Source of the DNA: Gammaproteobacteria bacterium
GTDB taxonomy: Bacteria > Pseudomonadota > Gammaproteobacteria > UBA6429 > Thiohalophilaceae
Direction of reading: 5' to 3'
Assembly: GCA_030593785.1 (NCBI GenBank)
Contig: JAUVGM010000147.1
Location: 1 to 6,221 of the forward strand
Length of the DNA stretch: 6,221 nucleotides
The translations under genes were made by a program, and so were the position numbers. Numbering within the stretch: the first letter of the stretch is position 1; every line of letters begins with the position of its first letter. Below the pieces are notes generated by a model. It was given only the letters and a program-made list of their open reading frames with translations, ran no database searches and was not told the DNA's origin. This document shows, one piece after another, positions 1-3,796 of this stretch.

Positions 1-38
1 AACTTACCGCGCGTGAAGAAGTTTTGATGGCATTGTAA
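1..38 (+). CDS. C-terminal end of a probable YbeD/DUF493 family protein (partial)
   Basis: The frame starting at base 3 reads LTAREEVLMAL and then stops with TAA at 36-38. Only 11 residues are visible, so no domain can be shown. The call rests on two things: the peptide resembles the last strand of DUF493 (YbeD) proteins, which commonly end in a short hydrophobic '-VLMAL'-like tail, and ybeD lies directly upstream of lipB on the same strand in many gammaproteobacteria. YbeD is a small ferredoxin-like-fold protein of unclear, possibly regulatory, role. The gene body lies to the left of the window. It could instead be the end of an unrelated gene or a chance frame. Confidence 0.5.
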   Translation, partial: LTAREEVLMAL

Positions 39-54
39 TTTAAAATTCTTCAAT

Positions 55-185
55 GTAGGTTGCTTCAAGGAGCACTGTAGAACCGCTACGCGTTTCATTC
101 AGTACTTCTTCGCTAGCGCTCAGGTCGCGCGCGACGGAACCTACAAAAATGAATTGTTGGCTCCGCTGCGCTTGAGTCAACCTAC
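55..185. repeat. MITE-like palindromic element in the ybeD-lipB spacer
   Basis: GTAGGTTGCTTCAAG at 55-69 and CTTGAGTCAACCTAC at 171-185 are imperfect terminal inverted repeats, with 13 of 15 positions complementary. A third copy of the core, AACCTACA at 138-145, lies inside and is perfectly inverted relative to TGTAGGTT at 54-61. The interior also holds a 12-base perfect palindrome at 124-135 (GTCGCGCGCGAC), a second palindrome at 111-118, and a hairpin with 8-base arms at 156-163 and 174-181 that contains one G-T pair. The block is visibly richer in GC than the flanking genes. It carries no transposase and no convincing gene. No target-site duplication is visible at its edges. The structure resembles non-autonomous interspersed repeats of gammaproteobacteria; repetition elsewhere in the genome is inferred, not seen. 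Confidence 0.6.
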
Positions 186-226
186 CTTGTGCTCTTCGTG
201 TGGCCCAGGCCAGTTTCTCAACCACT

Positions 227-255
227 GGTTTCACCTTCTCCTTCGTGGTTATAAT
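227..255 (+). promoter_or_regulatory. possible lipB promoter with -10 directly before the start codon
   Basis: A perfect TATAAT lies at 250-255, only seven bases before the lipB ATG at 263. The hexamer 17 bases upstream (GGTTTC, 227-232) is a poor -35 match. If this -10 is used, transcription would begin at or within a base or two of the start codon, giving a leaderless or nearly leaderless message. That would fit the absence of a Shine-Dalgarno sequence. The motif may also be chance, with lipB transcribed from upstream with ybeD. Confidence 0.3.
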
Positions 256-262
256 CACTTAT

Positions 263-913
263 ATGAAAACACCTGGCAAACTCATTATTCGTGATCTTGG
301 CTTACAAGATTACAAAACCATCTGGCAAGCAATGCAGGACTTCACGGCTAAACGTGATGAAACCACAGCAGATGAATTGTGGTGCCTTGAACATCCACCC
401 GTTTTCACAATGGGACTTAATGGTAAAAAATCACATTTATTAAATATTCAAAATATACCAGTCATTGATATAGATCGAGGCGGTCAGGTTACCTACCATG
501 GTCCTGGACAGCTGGTAATCTATACCTTAATTGATCTAAAACGGTTAAATATTGGTGTTAAAGATCTTGTGAACGCAATCGAACAATCAATCATTCAATT
601 ACTTGAAAAATATGGAATTAATGCCCAGGGAAAAGAAAATGCCCCGGGTGTCTATGTTAATAATGCGAAAATTGCGGCATTGGGTTTGCGCATTAAACGA
701 AATAAAAGTTATCACGGTTTATCACTGAATATTAATATGGACTTAAGCCCCTTTGAACAAATAAATCCCTGTGGTTATGAGGGGCTGGCAGTGACTCAAA
801 TAAAAGAATTAAAACCCGAGCTTAATCTAAAACATATTAAAGCAGACTTAATCTCCCAATTAAGTCAACTTCTCGGCTACAATGAAGACTCCATTATTTA
901 TAAAGACCAATGA
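263..913 (+). CDS. lipB: LipB, lipoyl(octanoyl) transferase
   Basis: This 216-residue cytoplasmic enzyme transfers octanoate from octanoyl-acyl carrier protein to lipoyl domains of the 2-oxoacid dehydrogenases and the glycine cleavage H protein, the first step of endogenous lipoate assembly. The length matches E. coli LipB (213). The signature RGGQVTYHGPGQ is at residues 72-83. The catalytic pair is present: Lys136 in the KIAALGLR segment and Cys170 in NPCGYEG, each one position from Lys135 and Cys169 of E. coli. The ATG at 263 is chosen because the protein then opens with the usual family N-terminus (KLIIRDLGLQDY); an in-frame ATG at 200 would add 21 residues translated from spacer sequence. 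No Shine-Dalgarno precedes the start. The LipA gene that should complete the pathway is not adjacent. The probable ybeD end upstream supports the family context. Confidence 0.97.
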   Translation: MKTPGKLIIRDLGLQDYKTIWQAMQDFTAKRDETTADELWCLEHPPVFTMGLNGKKSHLLNIQNIPVIDIDRGGQVTYHGPGQLVIYTLIDLKRLNIGVKDLVNAIEQSIIQLLEKYGINAQGKENAPGVYVNNAKIAALGLRIKRNKSYHGLSLNINMDLSPFEQINPCGYEGLAVTQIKELKPELNLKHIKADLISQLSQLLGYNEDSIIYKDQ

Positions 914-976
914 TTGCTCTATATGTAATATAAATAACACTGTTTAAAAGATAATTAAATACTGACTCTAAAGTTA

Positions 977-1411
977 ATGATTGAATATAACTATTATCCA
1001 GAAAATGATTTTATTTTAACGGTATGTTATGGGAAAACTAATTCGGAAGAACTTCATAACCTTATCGATAAGTTATTAACAATTGAACATGATACAGGTG
1101 GTATGCGTGGACTCATTATTTTATGCAAAGATAGTAAATTTAAAGGTGTGAAAGCAAGTGATATTATGAGTGCCGGTGAAAAAATGCGTCACGCCAAATT
1201 TAGAAAGGATGGTAAAAATGCTATTGTCGCTGAAACATTACTTGGATATGGATTATCACGTATGTATAAAGTTGCTACAGATATTATGAATCTGGACGAG
1301 CTAAATATTTACAAAGAAAATGGATTAGATGACGCAATTGAATGGTTAGAGGTAGGTTTATTAAAAAACCAAATCATGGAAGTAATAGAACGTTGCAGAT
1401 ATAGTGAATAA
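977..1411 (+). CDS. SpoIIAA-like (STAS-type) small cytoplasmic protein
   Basis: A 144-residue protein without signal peptide or membrane segment. The order of elements fits the SpoIIAA-like/STAS fold: an N-terminal strand pair (residues 1-18), a helix with the acidic SEELHNLIDKLL stretch (23-34), a hydrophobic central strand GLIILC (45-50), a charged helical middle rich in Lys and Arg (55-80), a strand NAIVAE (81-86), and a C-terminal helix ending in the typical DDAIEWLE (118-125). Related domains act as anti-sigma antagonists or lipid/nucleotide-binding modules, but no phosphorylatable Ser/Thr site can be assigned here and no partner kinase or sigma factor is nearby. It starts 63 bases after lipB with a weak AAAG-like ribosome site; an in-frame stop at 956-958 with no ATG after it fixes the ATG at 977. 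It converges with the minus-strand gene ending at 1445. Fold assignment is moderate; the biological role is unknown. Confidence 0.65.
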   Translation: MIEYNYYPENDFILTVCYGKTNSEELHNLIDKLLTIEHDTGGMRGLIILCKDSKFKGVKASDIMSAGEKMRHAKFRKDGKNAIVAETLLGYGLSRMYKVATDIMNLDELNIYKENGLDDAIEWLEVGLLKNQIMEVIERCRYSE

Positions 1412-1444
1412 AACCAATAAAACTAAACACAAAACCTTTTATAT

Positions 1445-2767
1445 CTAACGCCCTTCGTAAAGTATTTTCCAGCTATTATCTTTTTTAGTTAAGTACAACC
1501 GTTTATACATTTTACTACTAAAATTATTCGACTTGTAATCCTGACGTAATCGTACAACGGCAATTTCTTTTTTATCTGTTGGTTTTTTTGGATAAACAAG
1601 TACCGACATGTCGGAAAAATTCACTGACTGAAACGTTTTGTTGCGTGCAAGAAGACGTTTACGTACAGACCAGCTTTTTAAATTATGTGATGCAGACCAA
1701 AAGCTTTCACTATAATGTGATAAATATTTATTTACATTCATACTTTCCCAGTCAACACGCCAGTCTTCAACAGCCTGCAAAATAGTTTCTCGTTCTTTTT
1801 TCCATGTAACAGGATCTATCCATTCAACTTTATCCGTGATTACTACAGGTGTAAGGCCAGGTATAATTTCACTTTTAAGAGATTCAAGATCAATATTTGT
1901 TAACACTACACAGCCTTCACTATCTCGTGGCGGACGACTGTAATAGCCTTTATCAGTACCGTGTAGCCAAATACCATAACCCGTTTTGCCATTATGTTTA
2001 TCCAGTTCGTTAGGATAATTTACCGGAAACGCTCCAACGCCATATTTTGAAGGTAAATTATCCGGACTGATCCATGAGGTGACAAAATAAACACCCTCGG
2101 GCGTACGTAAATCACCCTTCACAGATTTGTCTCCAACCAGTTTACCGGTTGTAATATAATAATCAGTCACTTCCTCAAATAAGTCACCCGACTCTTGTCG
2201 ACTAAAGACATACATGCGGTTTGCCTTTTTATCAATCAACAATGCTTTTTTAACTGATTTACCTAATGCAAGAATCTGTCTGGGCAGGGTATTTCTTTTT
2301 TTAGTAGTTAATAATGCGCGTAGTCGAAGTTGTGCTTCTTCTCGTAAAAAATTTAATTGCTGCTTCTTATTATTATCCAGGTTTGGAATGAGCGAAGCTA
2401 ATAATGTTGTTTGACCTAAATTATTGGTAGCTGCATATTTAGATAACAACATGTCACCTTTAAGCAAATACGCTAACTGAAAATCGGGAACTTTCTGAAT
2501 AAGCTTTTCGATCTCATCTAATGCAAGCTCTAACTTACCGGACCTAAAATATAAAATAGCTTTTAAAAGTTCTGCCTCATGATCTTTTGGATAAGCACGC
2601 AATCTATTTTCAAGTTTATTGAAAACTGAAGAAAATTTTGGAGTGGTTGTAGATGTTGAATATTGATGTCCAATGCTCGATAACTTAGCAAGCTGGATAT
2701 CTTCGGCAATCGATACCGACAGGCTCAAACTTAAACACAATAAAAGAGAAATGCGTTTTACTATCAT
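1445..2767 (-). CDS. Secreted L,D-transpeptidase-fold (YkuD) protein with Csd6-like C-terminal domain
   Basis: A 440-residue protein. Residues 1-21 form a Sec signal peptide (basic start, Leu/Ser-rich core, likely cleavage after SIA), so it acts in the periplasm. Residues about 45-105 look like TPR-type helices. The YkuD domain spans about 170-312, with GDLRTPEGVYFV (218-229), His269 in WLHGT and the nucleophile Cys286 in RDSEGCVV. The Arg usual two residues after the Cys (SxGCxR) is Val288 here. Residues about 325-440 resemble the NTF2-like C-terminal domain of Csd6-type proteins, with paired Trp (336, 340), QDYKSNNF and a final WKILYE. YkuD enzymes form or cut L,D peptide bonds in peptidoglycan; Csd6 of Helicobacter is an L,D-carboxypeptidase needed for cell shape. 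The similar architecture and missing Arg make a trimming or hydrolytic role as plausible as cross-linking. It starts six bases after the TPR gene and is almost certainly cotranscribed with it. The ATG gives a clean signal peptide, although its ribosome site is weak. Confidence 0.88.
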   Translation of the reverse strand: MIVKRISLLLCLSLSLSVSIAEDIQLAKLSSIGHQYSTSTTTPKFSSVFNKLENRLRAYPKDHEAELLKAILYFRSGKLELALDEIEKLIQKVPDFQLAYLLKGDMLLSKYAATNNLGQTTLLASLIPNLDNNKKQQLNFLREEAQLRLRALLTTKKRNTLPRQILALGKSVKKALLIDKKANRMYVFSRQESGDLFEEVTDYYITTGKLVGDKSVKGDLRTPEGVYFVTSWISPDNLPSKYGVGAFPVNYPNELDKHNGKTGYGIWLHGTDKGYYSRPPRDSEGCVVLTNIDLESLKSEIIPGLTPVVITDKVEWIDPVTWKKERETILQAVEDWRVDWESMNVNKYLSHYSESFWSASHNLKSWSVRKRLLARNKTFQSVNFSDMSVLVYPKKPTDKKEIAVVRLRQDYKSNNFSSKMYKRLYLTKKDNSWKILYEGR

Positions 2768-2773
2768 AATTTA

Positions 2774-3700
2774 TTAAAGACTCTTTTCACGAAAAATTCG
2801 CCAACCATCATTAGTATAGAGCAAGACCATTTGTTTTTTACTTGTGTCGCGAAAACTATTTGACCGATAAGACTGTTTGAAGTTCACAATAGCTTGTTTA
2901 CCCGTATTTTTTTGCACCTCAAAATCTGATATGGCGACTTTAATCCAACGTGGTTTCTTCAGACGATATCGACGTGACTGTATCCAGCCATTAAGTGACA
3001 TTCCATTCGAAGGCTTATATTGCTTGTGATAAAAAGATAAATACATATTCGCTGCTTGAGCGGACCATGCTGCTGACCAGGCCTGAAGAACAGTCTCTAT
3101 TGTTTCTGTATTTTCAATTTTTTCAGCTAATATGCGTTCAACGTTTGCTCGTTTAATTTCACCAGAAAATTTAGATTCAGCTGCCGACGTAACGCTAGCA
3201 ACAGGTTTAGTAATCGAGACAGGAGTAGTTACAGTCGTTTTTTCAACTTTCGATATTATGATAGGTTTGCGAGTTTGCCTATTTTTATTATAGGTAAGGG
3301 AAGCAATAGTAATATCTGAAGGCTTGAGCTCAATTTGTAATGCTTTGCTGTATGCTTCTCTTGCTAATGCAACATTAATGGCTGTGAGGCTTTCATATAA
3401 AACTCCGTAACCTTTATGTGCATACAGGCCTTTTTCTAAAATATGTTTTGCCTGCTTGGTATTCTTTTGTTTCAGATAAAGAGCAGCAAGATTGTTGTAA
3501 GCTTCTGGAAGTTGCGGATTTGATTCAATCAATGCGGTGTAAGCATATATCGCTTGTTTAATTTCACCTTTCTGTGCCAGGCTCTGCGCTTGGGCAAACT
3601 TTGTAGCCAAATCAGTATCGGTAGCAGAAAAACTAATATTTGAAAAAATGGACAAGAAAACAACTACGAAAAGACTTTGACGGAACATGTGTCGCAACAT
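2774..3700 (-). CDS. Exported TPR protein with Csd6-like NTF2-type C-terminal domain
   Basis: A 308-residue protein. Residues 1-26 form a signal peptide (hydrophobic core FVVVFLSIFS, likely cleavage after SFSA) with no lipobox Cys. Two TPR motifs cover about 34-66 and 68-101, including a good PEAYNNLAALYLKQ signature. Residues 140-195 are a Thr/Val/Pro- and Lys-rich linker without obvious fold. Residues about 198-308 form a domain clearly homologous to the C-terminus of the next gene: shared paired Trp (208, 212), Tyr220 and Tyr224, a Trp239 helix, QSYRSNSF (276-283) and a final WRIFRE. No catalytic motif is visible, so it is likely a periplasmic binding or scaffold protein, perhaps working with the downstream transpeptidase-fold enzyme on peptidoglycan. 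The start at 3700 is preferred to the in-frame ATG at 3688 because an AGGG ribosome site lies eight bases before it. Confidence 0.8.
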   Translation of the reverse strand: MLRHMFRQSLFVVVFLSIFSNISFSATDTDLATKFAQAQSLAQKGEIKQAIYAYTALIESNPQLPEAYNNLAALYLKQKNTKQAKHILEKGLYAHKGYGVLYESLTAINVALAREAYSKALQIELKPSDITIASLTYNKNRQTRKPIIISKVEKTTVTTPVSITKPVASVTSAAESKFSGEIKRANVERILAEKIENTETIETVLQAWSAAWSAQAANMYLSFYHKQYKPSNGMSLNGWIQSRRYRLKKPRWIKVAISDFEVQKNTGKQAIVNFKQSYRSNSFRDTSKKQMVLLYTNDGWRIFREKSL

Positions 3701-3708
3701 CTGTAATA

Positions 3709-3712
3709 CCCT
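3709..3712 (-). promoter_or_regulatory. Ribosome binding site of the TPR gene
   Basis: AGGG on the minus strand, with eight bases between it and the ATG at 3700. The alternative ATG at 3688 has no purine-rich element at a usable distance, so this site decides the start. The first two bases of the site (3711-3712) belong to the left arm of the inverted repeat at 3711-3720. Confidence 0.55.
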
Positions 3713-3783
3713 GACTAATTATAAAGAATAATTTCCAATGATTATAACAACCTATATAAAAGGTACAAATCGAAATTAGTCAG
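3711..3783. repeat. Perfect 10-base inverted repeat flanking the TPR-gene promoter
   Basis: CTGACTAATT at 3711-3720 and AATTAGTCAG at 3774-3783 are exact reverse complements with 53 bases between them. The predicted promoter (3741-3768) lies wholly between the arms: one arm is just upstream of the -35 and the other is in the early transcribed leader next to the ribosome site. A transcript from that promoter would carry only one arm, so a pair of protein-binding sites is more likely than an RNA hairpin. Readthrough from the ligase-deacylase gene, whose stop is 13 bases beyond the right arm, would carry both. No known regulator site is recognised. Confidence 0.55.
3741..3768 (-). promoter_or_regulatory. 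Sigma70-like promoter of the TPR/L,D-transpeptidase operon
   Basis: On the minus strand a perfect -10 TATAAT (3741-3746) is preceded, 16 bases upstream, by TTGTAC (3763-3768), which matches the -35 consensus in its first three bases. Transcription would begin near 3734, leaving a leader of about 34 bases before the ATG at 3700. It sits in the 96-base gap after the ligase-deacylase gene, so the two envelope genes may be expressed independently of that gene. A second TATAAT nearer the gene (within 3716-3725) lacks a spaced -35. Confidence 0.5.
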
Positions 3784-3796
3784 TCAATTCCTGTTG

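Noticed and set aside
156..181. Hairpin as a terminator for ybeD
   Set aside because: The stem is good, but no T-run follows on either strand, and it is part of the larger palindromic element.
40..258. A 72-codon minus-strand open frame in the ybeD-lipB spacer
   Set aside because: It lies almost entirely over the palindromic repeat, has no recognisable domain or ribosome site, and is best explained by the GC-rich repeat lacking stops. It could be spurious translation of an interspersed element.
200..262. Upstream ATG extension of lipB by 21 residues
   Set aside because: The added residues are translated spacer with no LipB similarity; the family N-terminus begins at the ATG at 263.
914..976. 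Promoter or terminator between lipB and the SpoIIAA-like gene
   Set aside because: The 63 bases are AT-rich with several -10-like words, but none has a correctly spaced -35 and there is no GC-rich hairpin.
1397..1446. AGATATA / TATATCT inverted repeat between the convergent genes as a bidirectional terminator
   Set aside because: Only seven AT-rich base pairs with a 36-base loop, overlapping both gene ends; too weak to call. No other terminator is visible in the 33-base gap.
1579..2414. Two plus-strand frames of 66-68 codons inside the L,D-transpeptidase-fold gene
   Set aside because: They are antisense to conserved coding sequence, with no recognisable domain.
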